Origin: Merdibacter sp965119685
GTDB taxonomy: Bacteria; Bacillota_I; Bacilli_A; Erysipelotrichales; Erysipelotrichaceae
Reading direction: 5' to 3'
Length of the DNA stretch: 64,000 nt
NCBI GenBank assembly: GCA_965119685.1
Contig: OZ221971.1
Span: 620,001-684,000, forward strand
A program made the translations under genes and the position numbers. Below the pieces are notes generated by a model that was not told where the DNA came from, made no database searches, and saw only the letters and a program-made list of their open reading frames with translations. Below, piece after piece: positions 55,293 to 63,868 of this stretch. Numbering within the stretch: position 1 is the first letter of the stretch; the number at the start of each line of letters is the position of its first letter.

Positions 55293-56120
55293 GTGAGTAA
55301 AATCAAAGTAGAACACTTAACCTACTCCTACGATGGGGAAACAGACGTACTGAAGGACGTCAGCTTTCAAATCGAGGAGGGCAGCTATACAACCATTGTC
55401 GGGCATAACGGCTCCGGCAAATCGACGATTGCGAAACTGCTGATCGGTTTGATGGAGGCAAAGGCCGGCGTCATAACGGTGGATGGTATGGTGCTGAACG
55501 AAAAGACGGTGTATGACATCCGCGATAAAATCGGTATCGTATTTCAAAACCCGGACAACCAGTTCATCGGCGCTACCGTTGCCGATGATATCGCCTTCGG
55601 ATTAGAGAATCATCAGGTACCGCAGGAAGACATGCAGGGAATCATCGAGGATTACGCCGAGCGCGTATCGATGAGCAGCTATCTCAACAGTGAGCCGACC
55701 AAGCTCTCCGGCGGACAAAAACAGCGGGTTGCCATTGCCAGCGTACTGGCGATCGCACCGCAGATTCTCATTTTTGACGAATCGACCAGTATGCTCGACC
55801 CACAGGGAAAAAGCGAGATCAACGCGCTCATCCGCCGCATCCATCAAAAGACACAGATGACGATCGTCTCTATTACGCACGACATCGAAGAGATGGCACA
55901 CAGCGATCATGTCATCGTGATGAGCGATGGGCAGGTGGTGATGGATGGCACACCGGAAATGGTATTAAAGAGAGAGCAGGAGCTAGTCGATTTGCAGCTG
56001 GACGTTCCCTTCGCATTGAAGTTCATTCACGCGCTGCGGGAGTACGGGATCGAATGTAACGATGAAATTACGATAGAAAGGGTGGTGGAGCGGCTATGTC
56101 AATTGCGTTTCGCTCATTAG
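55293..56120 (+). CDS. ecfA1: ECF transporter ATPase EcfA1
   Basis: 275 residues from GTG 55293 (MSKIKVEHLTYSYDGETDVL) with GAGGTGA upstream. Walker A is GHNGSGKST, Q-loop FQNPDNQFIGATV, signature LSGGQKQR, Walker B ILIFDESTSMLD, H-loop ITHD. One of the two ATPases of the energy-coupling-factor module for vitamin import, shared by several S components. Overlaps ecfA2 by 25 bases. Confidence 0.96.
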   Translation: MSKIKVEHLTYSYDGETDVLKDVSFQIEEGSYTTIVGHNGSGKSTIAKLLIGLMEAKAGVITVDGMVLNEKTVYDIRDKIGIVFQNPDNQFIGATVADDIAFGLENHQVPQEDMQGIIEDYAERVSMSSYLNSEPTKLSGGQKQRVAIASVLAIAPQILIFDESTSMLDPQGKSEINALIRRIHQKTQMTIVSITHDIEEMAHSDHVIVMSDGQVVMDGTPEMVLKREQELVDLQLDVPFALKFIHALREYGIECNDEITIERVVERLCQLRFAH

Positions 56121-56956
56121 CGCACACGTACAACGATAAAACGCCGTTTTCCTATGCGGCCCTAAAAGATGTAAACCTCACATTGAAGGAAGGTGCGGTG
56201 ACGGCGATCATCGGTGAGACCGGCAGCGGCAAATCCACGCTCGTTCAGCATCTCAACGCGCTGCTGCTGCCGACACAAGGGGAGCTGGAGGTGTGCGGCA
56301 AGCGCATCGTCGCCAATGAAAAGCCAAAGGATTTAAAGGAGCTGCGCCGCAATGTCGGTCTGGTGTTTCAGTTCCCGGAATATCAGCTGTTTGAGGAAAC
56401 CGTGGAAAAGGATATCGCGTTTGGTCCCAAGAACTTTGGGGCGAGCAAGGAAGAGGCGGCGGCGATCGCCCGCCGTATGCTGCCCTATGTCGGTTTGAGC
56501 GAGGAATATTTAGAGCGCTCACCTTTCGAGTTATCCGGCGGACAGAAGCGCCGTGTCGCCATTGCCGGTATTTTGGCGATGGACCCCAATGTGCTTGTAT
56601 TGGATGAGCCGACTGCCGGATTAGACCCGCAGGGGGCAAAAGAGATGATGGAGCTGTTTGTGCGCATGAACCGCGAGTTTCACAAGACGGTGCTGTTAGT
56701 GACGCATGACATGGAGCATGTACTTCGGTATTGCGATGAAGTGGTGGTCGTCAGGAAAGGCGCCATCGCCCTGCATCAAAGCGTAAAAGAATTTTTCAGA
56801 GATCCGGCGATTTTAAAGGAACTTCGCATCACGCCTCCGGCCATCATCCGGCTGCGGGAAGCGCTCAGCGCAAAGGGATTTTCGCTGTCACAGGATCTGC
56901 TGAGCATTGAGGCGTTAGCCAAAGCGGTGGCAAGTGAGGTGAACGCTCATGAATAA
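56096..56956 (+). CDS. ecfA2: ECF transporter ATPase EcfA2
   Basis: 286 residues. Walker A GETGSGKST, Q-loop FQFPEYQLFEETV, signature LSGGQKRR, Walker B VLVLDEPTAGLD, H-loop VTHDMEH. The FPEYQLFEETV stretch is the EcfA2 hallmark. Forms a heterodimer with EcfA1 and overlaps ecfT by eight bases. Confidence 0.96.
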   Translation: MSIAFRSLAHTYNDKTPFSYAALKDVNLTLKEGAVTAIIGETGSGKSTLVQHLNALLLPTQGELEVCGKRIVANEKPKDLKELRRNVGLVFQFPEYQLFEETVEKDIAFGPKNFGASKEEAAAIARRMLPYVGLSEEYLERSPFELSGGQKRRVAIAGILAMDPNVLVLDEPTAGLDPQGAKEMMELFVRMNREFHKTVLLVTHDMEHVLRYCDEVVVVRKGAIALHQSVKEFFRDPAILKELRITPPAIIRLREALSAKGFSLSQDLLSIEALAKAVASEVNAHE

Positions 56957-57755
56957 TATCGCATTGGGGCAGTATCTGCCGTTAAATTCTATCGTTCACC
57001 GCATGGACCCGCGTGTGAAGATCGCCGCGATGCTGCTGGTGATGATCGCCATTTTCATCCCTGCCGGCTACAGCGGGTATGCCGTGCTGGCCATCGTCGT
57101 CTGCATGACAGCTCTGTTAGCACACCTGCACCTGTCATTTATCTGGAGGGCGATGCGTCCGATGCTGTTCATGCTCGTCTTTTTGCTGATTGTCAACCTG
57201 TTGGTCATCCATGAGGGATATGTGCTGCTGACGCTGGGAAGCTTTCGTATTTACAGCGGAGCGCTTCATCAGACGTTGTATATCGTCATCCGTTTGGCGC
57301 TGATGGTGGTCATCACCACCATTTTGACCGCAACGACAAAACCGCTCGATTTAACTTTAGGCATTGAGGATTTGTTAAAGCCTTTCAAGCGTATCGGTCT
57401 GCCGGCGCATGAGATTGCGATGATGATTTCGATTGCCCTGCGTTTCATCCCTACGCTCATCGAGGAGACACAGCGTATCATGAAAGCGCAGGCCAGCCGC
57501 GGCGTCGATTTGGAAAACGGAAAGCTGAAGGAGAAGATCGCGGCGATTCTTTCGCTGTTGGTGCCCTTGCTGGTATCCGCGTGGGATCGGGCGGTGCAGC
57601 TGGCGGATGCGATGGAGGCTCGCGGCTATGTGCCGGGGAAGCATCGCACGCGCTATAAAAAGCTGAAGATGCAGAGCTATGACTTTGTCTTGCTGTTTGG
57701 CGGCATGCTGCTGCTGGTGCTGATGATTGCTATGGGAGTTTTGGGATGCGCATAA
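56949..57755 (+). CDS. ecfT: ECF transporter transmembrane subunit EcfT
   Basis: 268 residues with about five TM segments. The two coupling-helix signatures are KAQASRGVD (near residue 180) and MEARGYVPG (near 222), the Ala/Ser-Arg-Gly motifs that contact the ATPases. The N-terminus GQYLPLNSIVHRMDPRVKI is typical. Links the ATPases to vitamin-binding S components, which are not encoded here. Confidence 0.95.
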   Translation: MNNIALGQYLPLNSIVHRMDPRVKIAAMLLVMIAIFIPAGYSGYAVLAIVVCMTALLAHLHLSFIWRAMRPMLFMLVFLLIVNLLVIHEGYVLLTLGSFRIYSGALHQTLYIVIRLALMVVITTILTATTKPLDLTLGIEDLLKPFKRIGLPAHEIAMMISIALRFIPTLIEETQRIMKAQASRGVDLENGKLKEKIAAILSLLVPLLVSAWDRAVQLADAMEARGYVPGKHRTRYKKLKMQSYDFVLLFGGMLLLVLMIAMGVLGCA

Positions 57756-58537
57756 AGATGACGCTGAGCTATGACGGCAGTGGGTATGCCGGATGGCAGC
57801 GACAAAGCAATGCGCTAGGCATCGAGACGATCGTGGAGGAAGCGTTGGCACGGCTGCATCATCATCCGATCAAGGTTACGGCAAGCGGACGGACGGATGG
57901 CGGGGTGCATGCGCTGGCGCAGGTCATCCATTTTGACAGTGAGATCGAAATGGGTGAAGTGCATTGGGTGCGGGCGATGAACGCTCTGCTGCCGATGGAT
58001 ATTCGGGTGCAGAGTGCAGTGCCGTGTGAAGATGGCTTTCATGCCCGCTTTGACGCGGTGCGCAAGCGCTATGACTATTGTGTCAGCTATGATGTCAATA
58101 ATCCTTTTCACCACCGTTATTATGCGCTGTATCAGGGAAAGCTTGATATTGAACGCATGCAGCGCTGTGCGGATGTATTGGTGGGCACCCATGATTTTAC
58201 CAGCTTTACCTCCAGCCGCATCGATCCGCGCAAGTCACGGGTGCGCACGCTGTATTGCTGCCAGGTGATTGAGGAGCCTTTCGGCGTTCGTTTCCAGCTG
58301 GAGGGCAACAGCTTTCTGCGTTATATGGTGCGGATGATTGTGGGGACGCTGATGGAGGCGGGGCGCGGCCGTCTCGACGCTGCAAAGGTGCAGGCGATGT
58401 TGGCTGCAAAGGATAAGCACGCCTGTCGCTACAAGGCGCCGGCAAACGGTTTGTATCTGGTGCAGGTCTGGTATGCGCAGGAGCAAACACAGACGCCGCA
58501 GCATGAAGATTGTATGCCGATGCAAGAAATTGCATGA
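57746..58537 (+). CDS. truA: tRNA pseudouridine synthase A
   Basis: 263 residues. MTLSYDGSGYAGWQRQ, the catalytic ASGRTDGGVHALAQVIHFD (Asp) and NSFLRYMVRMIVGTLMEAG are diagnostic. Makes pseudouridine at positions 38-40 of the anticodon stem. Overlaps ecfT by ten bases; this ecf-truA linkage is widespread in Firmicutes. Confidence 0.96.
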   Translation: MRIKMTLSYDGSGYAGWQRQSNALGIETIVEEALARLHHHPIKVTASGRTDGGVHALAQVIHFDSEIEMGEVHWVRAMNALLPMDIRVQSAVPCEDGFHARFDAVRKRYDYCVSYDVNNPFHHRYYALYQGKLDIERMQRCADVLVGTHDFTSFTSSRIDPRKSRVRTLYCCQVIEEPFGVRFQLEGNSFLRYMVRMIVGTLMEAGRGRLDAAKVQAMLAAKDKHACRYKAPANGLYLVQVWYAQEQTQTPQHEDCMPMQEIA

Positions 58538-58679
58538 GAAATGGCTGGCAGAAAGACTGCTTGACAGCGTGATGACGGAGATCTGTCAAAGCGCATAGAA
58601 ACGCTCGCAGATGAACGAGGTATCATCAACAAAAACAGAGAATTTATATGAGAATCGGCGCAGTAAAATGGAGGAACGC

Positions 58680-59528
58680 ATGAGAAAGACGAACTATCAC
58701 ACACATACGAAGCGATGTATGCATGCCTGCGGCAGCGATGAGGAATATGTTATCGCCGCATTGCAGAATCACTATGAGGTATTGGGCTTCTCCGATCACA
58801 CGCCATGGAACTATCGGAGTGATTTTGTCGCCCATATGCGGATGCGCTTAGCACAAGCGCAGGAGTATTTTGACAGCATTGCAGCGCTGAAACGGAAGTA
58901 TCAGGGACGTATAGAAATTTTGACCGGTCTGGAATGTGAGTATTTCCCGGAATATATGGATTGGCTGCTGGATTTTGCGATCGATCATCAGGTGGATTAT
59001 CTGCTGTTTGGTCATCACTATTACCGCACGGATGAAAACCGTGATCGGGGAGGACGTATCTATTTCGGCGGTATCCGCGATCATGATTCGTTAAAGCTGT
59101 ATGTGGAGGATGCCGTGAGCGCGATGCATAGTGGGATGTATGCGTATTTCTGCCATCCGGAGCTCTTTATGCGGGGAATCAAGAGTGTGGATGCGCAGGT
59201 GAAAGAAGCGTTTTACACGCTGTGTCGCTGTGCCAAGGAATGTGGGATGCCGCTAGAGTATAATTTGGCCGGGGCGGCGTATAACCGTTCGCTGCATGTG
59301 GAGGCGTATCCGCATCATGCGTTTTGGGAAGTAGCCGCAGAGGTGGGAAATACGGCGATCATCGGCGTGGATGCGCATGATCCCAAAGCGTTGGCGAGTG
59401 ATGAGTTGCGTGAGGAGGGCCTTCGGTTTTTGAAGGGCTTGGGTATCGCGGTGAGCGATGAGGTGCCGCGGGTGGACTTCGTTTCGCTCAAGCGCAATAA
59501 AATGCTAAAAATATGCGATAAACATTGA
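58680..59528 (+). CDS. PHP-domain phosphatase (histidinol-phosphatase family)
   Basis: 282 residues from ATG 58680 (MRKTNYHTHTKRCMHACGS), GGAGG six bases upstream. PHP motifs: NYHTHT (His-x-His), GFSDHTPW (Asp-His), LTGLECEYFPEY (Glu), FGHHYY, CHPELF and IIGVDAHDP. This is the HisK-like branch that dephosphorylates L-histidinol phosphate. No other his genes are near, so the substrate may differ. The stop overlaps the rplM promoter -35. Confidence 0.85.
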   Translation: MRKTNYHTHTKRCMHACGSDEEYVIAALQNHYEVLGFSDHTPWNYRSDFVAHMRMRLAQAQEYFDSIAALKRKYQGRIEILTGLECEYFPEYMDWLLDFAIDHQVDYLLFGHHYYRTDENRDRGGRIYFGGIRDHDSLKLYVEDAVSAMHSGMYAYFCHPELFMRGIKSVDAQVKEAFYTLCRCAKECGMPLEYNLAGAAYNRSLHVEAYPHHAFWEVAAEVGNTAIIGVDAHDPKALASDELREEGLRFLKGLGIAVSDEVPRVDFVSLKRNKMLKICDKH

Positions 59529-59553
59529 CTTTTATGGATTTGAAAGCTAAAAT
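59525..59553 (+). promoter_or_regulatory. rplM-rpsI promoter
   Basis: TTGACT (59525-59530), 17-base spacer, TAAAAT (59548-59553). The -35 lies inside the last codons of the PHP gene. A 70-base leader with GTAATGGC and TCTC...GAGA pairing possibilities precedes rplM and may be an L13-type autoregulatory leader. Confidence 0.75.
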
Positions 59554-59627
59554 AGAATCTGCCGTAATGGCGTAATCTCTCTTTTATTGAGACCCGGTAC
59601 AATCTCAAACACAAGGAGGAAATGGCA

Positions 59628-60065
59628 ATGCGTCAAACAACAATGACGAAGCCTGCGGAGGTCACACGTACTTGGTATGTCGTAGACGGTGCAGGCAAGA
59701 CTTTAGGTCGTCTGGCTACGGAAGTAGCAGCTGTATTAAGAGGAAAGCATAAACCTACTTATACACCAAACGTAGACTGCGGAGATTATGTAATCGTAAT
59801 CAATGCGGACAAGATCGTGATGACAGGAAACAAGCTGGATACAGAGAACTACTACAACCACTCCGGTTATGCAGGAGGTCTGCGTGTGCGCAGCGCTCGT
59901 GTCATGAAGGACAAGTACACGGTGGAATGGGTAGAGCGTGCGATCCACGGTATGCTTCCGCACACGAAGCTGGGCAACGTGCAGCGCAAGCATCTGTTCG
60001 TTTACAAGGGTGCTGAGCATCCGCATGCGGCACAGCAGCCGGTAGAGCTGGTTATCAAAGGATAG
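59628..60065 (+). CDS. rplM: 50S ribosomal protein L13
   Basis: 145 residues from ATG 59628 (MRQTTMTKPAEVTRTWYVVD), eight bases after AAGGAGG. AGKTLGRLATEVAAVLRGKH and VERAIHGMLPHTKLGNVQRK (in parts) are L13 signatures. Early 50S assembly. Paired with rpsI as in nearly all bacteria. Confidence 0.97.
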   Translation: MRQTTMTKPAEVTRTWYVVDGAGKTLGRLATEVAAVLRGKHKPTYTPNVDCGDYVIVINADKIVMTGNKLDTENYYNHSGYAGGLRVRSARVMKDKYTVEWVERAIHGMLPHTKLGNVQRKHLFVYKGAEHPHAAQQPVELVIKG

Positions 60066-60076
60066 GAGGATAAGAG

Positions 60077-60481
60077 ATGGCAACTAAGAAGAATACTGTA
60101 ACTTACCTTGGCACAGGCCGTCGTAAGACATCCGTTGCTCGTGTCTTTATGACTCCTGGAAAAGGAAACATCGTAGTCAACGGAAAGACGCTGGATGAAT
60201 ACCTGCCGATGGAAACACTGCGCATGGTCGTTCGTTCACCGTTGGAGCTGACGGAGACGCTGGATCAGTTTGATATTAAGATCAATGTGTACGGCGGCGG
60301 CTACACCGGTCAGGCAGGCGCTATGCGTCATGGCATTACGCGTGCGCTGATGGAGGCGAGCGCGGATTATCGTCCGGCGCTGAAGGCTGCGGGATTCGTT
60401 ACGCGTGATCCGCGTGCGAAGGAGCGCAAGAAGTATGGTTTAAAGGCAGCGCGTCGTGCGCCGCAGTTCTCGAAGCGTTAA
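60077..60481 (+). CDS. rpsI: 30S ribosomal protein S9
   Basis: 134 residues. YLGTGRRKTSVARVFMTPGK and the C-terminal KKYGLKAARRAPQFSKR are diagnostic; the last Arg touches the P-site tRNA. AGGAGG upstream; 11 bases after rplM. Followed by a strong terminator. Confidence 0.98.
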   Translation: MATKKNTVTYLGTGRRKTSVARVFMTPGKGNIVVNGKTLDEYLPMETLRMVVRSPLELTETLDQFDIKINVYGGGYTGQAGAMRHGITRALMEASADYRPALKAAGFVTRDPRAKERKKYGLKAARRAPQFSKR

Positions 60482-60509
60482 TCGATTTTATCGTCAAGAG
60501 AAAATTGGG

Positions 60510-60552
60510 GAAGTATTTAGACTTTGTGAGAGGTTTAGATACTTCTTTTTTT
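60510..60552 (+). terminator. Terminator after rpsI
   Basis: GAAGTATTTAGAC (60510-60522) pairs with GTTTAGATACTTC (60533-60545) through 13 base pairs, two of them G-T, followed by seven T. Confidence 0.93.
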
Positions 60553-60568
60553 CTTTTAGAATTAAGGG

Positions 60569-60574
60569 TATAAT
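60569..60574 (+). promoter_or_regulatory. -10 element for the nuclease gene
   Basis: TATAAT 34 bases before the GTG at 60608; no clear -35 because the preceding T-run belongs to the terminator. Confidence 0.45.
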
Positions 60575-60607
60575 AGTGATAATTAATATTGAAAGGAGCA
60601 TTTGGAC

Positions 60608-61630
60608 GTGAAAGATAATTTGTTAAACAATGAAGTATTGGTGAAAGAAATTACCGGTATTATCACAAATGCTAGAAATAATGTTATTAAAAATGTGAAT
60701 AATGAGTTAATGAATGCATATTGGAATATAGGACGTATCATAGTTGAGAATGAGTTAAAATCAGGACGCGGTGAGTATGGAAAAAAGCAATTACTTACCC
60801 TATCAAAAACTCTTACAAACAAATTTGGGAAAGGATTTTCCCGCGCGAATCTTCAAAATATGAGGTTGCTTTATTTGAAATATTCAAATTGCCAGACACT
60901 GTCTAGCAAATTAAGCTGGTCCCATTATTGTGAGTTATTATATATATCAGATGATGACAAGCGTAGTTTTTATGAAAAGGAAGCAATTAATGCTAATTGG
61001 TCTGTAAGAGAGCTAAAAAGACAAATCAGCTCTTCATTATTTGAAAGATTGTTATTATCAAATGGTGAAGCTAATAAAAAGAAAGTTCTTGAATTAGCGT
61101 TAAAAGGAAATGAAATTGCAAAACCAGAAGATATAGTAAAAGACCCATATGTTTTTGAATTTCTTGGATTACCGGAAAATAAGCCGATGATGGAATCTGA
61201 TTTGGAAGAAGCACTTGTTAGACAAATTGAAAGGTTTCTTTTGGAACTTGGAAAAGGGTTTATGTTCGTGGGTACTCAGCAAAGGGTAACATTTGGGAAT
61301 ACTCATTATTATGTTGATATGGTGTTCTATAATAAAATTTTAAGATCATATATATTGATTGAATTAAAGACAATTAAACTGATGCCTGAAGCAGTCGGAC
61401 AACTTAATATGTATTTGAATTATTATGCGGCAGAAATTAATGATGAAAATGATAATCCACCAATTGGTTTAATTTTATGTACAGATAAAGGAAATGTTGA
61501 TATGCAGTATGCATTAGGAGGCTTGAGCAATAATATTTTTGCATCAAAATATATCACATATATGCCTGACAAAGAGCAATTAATTGCTCAGGTTAAGGCT
61601 GTATTATCTTCTAATGATAATACAGAATAA
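60608..61630 (+). CDS. PDDEXK nuclease domain protein (YhcG/DUF1016 family)
   Basis: 340 residues from GTG 60608, with AAAGGAG nine bases upstream. The N-terminal DUF1016 part is clear: NVNNELMNAYWNIGRIIVE, GYGKKQLL-like EYGKKQLLTLSKTL, and FSRANLQNMRLLYLKY. The C-terminal nuclease half shows VDMVFYNKILRSYILIELKT, where VD, and E-x-K are the PD-(D/E)xK active site. Such proteins are linked to mobile elements and defence or restriction loci. AT-rich compared with rpsI, suggesting transfer. It probably acts on DNA. Confidence 0.9.
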   Translation: MKDNLLNNEVLVKEITGIITNARNNVIKNVNNELMNAYWNIGRIIVENELKSGRGEYGKKQLLTLSKTLTNKFGKGFSRANLQNMRLLYLKYSNCQTLSSKLSWSHYCELLYISDDDKRSFYEKEAINANWSVRELKRQISSSLFERLLLSNGEANKKKVLELALKGNEIAKPEDIVKDPYVFEFLGLPENKPMMESDLEEALVRQIERFLLELGKGFMFVGTQQRVTFGNTHYYVDMVFYNKILRSYILIELKTIKLMPEAVGQLNMYLNYYAAEINDENDNPPIGLILCTDKGNVDMQYALGGLSNNIFASKYITYMPDKEQLIAQVKAVLSSNDNTE

Positions 61631-61880
61631 GTGGATATAAGCTTTGTTGGCAGTTATGGCAATGCACAAGTATGCAACAAAAGGCGCTCAAATCCTCATT
61701 TTATAAGATTTTGTAGTTTTCAAAACATTAAATGTTTGTTGAAAATATTGGAGAAGCAATTAGATATTATGAGCATCTAAAGAGTTCTTTTTTCTTTTGG
61801 CATAAAGATGTCTTTAACAAAAGTATATTTTAGGGATTGTTTATGATATACCGTTATAAACAGAAATGAGGAGACCTAAT

Positions 61881-61997
61881 ATGAATCTAGGTAACGAAAA
61901 TGAATATCAAGAATTTAAAGAAGGAGTAGGCCGGTTTGATAACGATTTAAAATCTTTAACTTCTATGTTTAAAAACTTGTATATAATTTATCTATAA
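61881..61997 (+). pseudogene. Truncated AlbA_2/Schlafen-type fragment
   Basis: 38 residues after GAGGAGACC: MNLGNENEYQEFKEGVGRFD, then NDLKSLTSMFKN. This resembles the very start of AlbA_2-domain ATP-binding proteins (EFKE, then a Ser-x-x-Ala-Met-Leu-Asn-Lys helix). The frame ends at a TAA where the conserved Gly-rich strand should follow. About 450 bases (61631-62080) hold only this remnant, so the rest was lost. Confidence 0.45.
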
Positions 61998-62080
61998 ATG
62001 CAAACATTTTGATTGTAGATGGAGATAGAATATGATTAATAAAGAAATTTCACTTTAAAAAATTTTACAGGAGGAATATA

Positions 62081-62878
62081 ATGTCCAAAAATCAAAAAAT
62101 ATATAAGAAATATATTGGAAAGATCGAAGAATTAAAAAAGCTCAAGAAATGGATGATGCAGTATAACTATACAATAAAAAGTATGTTAATAAATCCTAAT
62201 GATGAAAAGAAAATCAAGACGAGCTTAAAGAAATTGGAGATTAACTATAAACATAAAAAAAACAGAAAATTATTACAGTCACTAGATATTGAGCAACTCA
62301 ATAAAATTTTTATAGATTTTATTGATCAATATAATTTGCTTTGTGGAAATTCATATGAAAGTTTTAGAGAGATAGAAAACGATAAACTAATTCTTTTAAA
62401 CATAGTGGAAAAATATTTTTCTTTTATCGAATCAGCAGCAAAAGATAAGTTTTCAAACCGTTTTTATAAACAAACGATTTATAAGTTGTCGGGTTCAATT
62501 CTACCTAAATCGAATAAAAGGAAAATGCTGGATAAATATTTACAGAACTTTTCATATTATGCATATTACTTCGTTATTGCAATAATACTAACTCTAATTA
62601 TCATGCTGCTTTTAACCGGTTGCCTACATTGCTTGGGATTCAATCCAACGAAAGAATCTGATCAAGTTATAAGCATAGTATTTTCTTTATTGTTATCAGG
62701 AATAATCTCAGCTATTATTTTAATAGGAATTGATAAACCTTTAAATTGCATTATTTTACCAAAGAAAAAGATTGCATTTGCAAGAGATGAATCAGAAAAA
62801 CAAAGTTTTCTGTCAATCGTATCAGTTATTATTTCAATAATATCTTTATTTATTTCCGTCACATTCTCATTGTCCTGA
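62081..62878 (+). CDS. Hypothetical three-TM protein
   Basis: 265 residues. The first 150 are lysine-rich, helical and probably cytosolic (KIEELKKLKKWMMQYNYTIK). Then TM segments at about 160-180, 196-216 and 242-262, with a Cys-rich turn (GCLHCLGFN) after the first. AGGAGG precedes the ATG. No family recognised. AT-rich like its neighbours. The layout, soluble sensor then TM helices, is seen in membrane effectors of defence systems, but no motif proves it. Confidence 0.6.
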   Translation: MSKNQKIYKKYIGKIEELKKLKKWMMQYNYTIKSMLINPNDEKKIKTSLKKLEINYKHKKNRKLLQSLDIEQLNKIFIDFIDQYNLLCGNSYESFREIENDKLILLNIVEKYFSFIESAAKDKFSNRFYKQTIYKLSGSILPKSNKRKMLDKYLQNFSYYAYYFVIAIILTLIIMLLLTGCLHCLGFNPTKESDQVISIVFSLLLSGIISAIILIGIDKPLNCIILPKKKIAFARDESEKQSFLSIVSVIISIISLFISVTFSLS

Positions 62879-63016
62879 AACGGATAAAACCGCAATATTC
62901 GTCATTATTGAAAGCAAAACGGAACTATAATAATATCGAGAATCCTACCAACCTATTGAAAAAAGTAGCGTCATACTCTACATACGATGAAATGAACGTT
63001 AAGCAAGGAGGATATT

Positions 63017-63868
63017 ATGAAAATTATACGATTGTTATACCCGGATCACGTAAGCGGAGGAATGGAAACCTACTATTTCGGCGCAAATCTCATGGCGCAC
63101 ATCCTTCCCTCCAACAACCGACAGCCGCTAGTCAAAGTCAATGTAAAAGCGCCGGATGGAAAAGAAAAAGAGATCACAGAGGGAATGTATGCGAGAGCAG
63201 AGGTCATGTCCGGCATCCGCTCGGCAATGGAGGCGATTGAAAAAGAAAACCCAGACAGAATTATTACCATCGGCGGTAACTGTATCGTATCACAGGCGTC
63301 CTTTGATTATCTGCACGGGAAATACGAAAACCTCGGCATCATTTGGATCGATGCACATCCCGATGTATCCATCGTCAAAGACGGCTATCCTAACGCTCAT
63401 GCGATGGTGCTTGGGGCTTTGCTGGGGCAGGGAGAGCCCTCACTGGCAGCTTTGATGAAAAACAAAGCTTTTCAACCCGAGGAGCTTCTCTATGTGGGGC
63501 TTCAGGGACTGCACGATTATCAGGAAGCCTTTCTGAAGAAAATGCAGGTTGATTACAAAGTACAGATAGACGAATTTGTAAAAGATGAAGAGATCATCGC
63601 CTTTGCCAGAAAATTCGATCACATCGTGGTGCACTTTGACATTGACGTACTTGATGAAACGCTCTTTCATTCCACCTATTTTGCGAATCCAGAGCTGGTC
63701 GGCGATGGCTCCGGCGGCGGCAAGATGACTATGGAAAAGTTAAATGAGATCTTGCACTGCATAGCAGACCATGGCAATATCGTCGGTTTTACGATTGCGG
63801 AATATCTACCCTTTGACGCCTATCGCCTGCATCGCCTATTCTCCGAGTTTTCCTTATTTACAGAGTAG
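63017..63868 (+). CDS. Arginase/agmatinase-family protein (ureohydrolase)
   Basis: 283 residues. Metal-binding segments: IITIGGNCIVSQASFDYL, IIWIDAHPDVS (Asp-Ala-His-x-Asp) and VVHFDIDVLDE (Asp-x-Asp-x-x-Asp). The usual Gly-Gly-Asp-His, whose His binds the first manganese, reads Gly-Gly-Asn-Cys. The start at 63017 follows AAGGAGG. GC content returns to the core level here. It hydrolyses a guanidino or formimino compound, or may have lost one metal site. Upstream 62879-63016 holds no gene. Confidence 0.82.
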   Translation: MKIIRLLYPDHVSGGMETYYFGANLMAHILPSNNRQPLVKVNVKAPDGKEKEITEGMYARAEVMSGIRSAMEAIEKENPDRIITIGGNCIVSQASFDYLHGKYENLGIIWIDAHPDVSIVKDGYPNAHAMVLGALLGQGEPSLAALMKNKAFQPEELLYVGLQGLHDYQEAFLKKMQVDYKVQIDEFVKDEEIIAFARKFDHIVVHFDIDVLDETLFHSTYFANPELVGDGSGGGKMTMEKLNEILHCIADHGNIVGFTIAEYLPFDAYRLHRLFSEFSLFTE

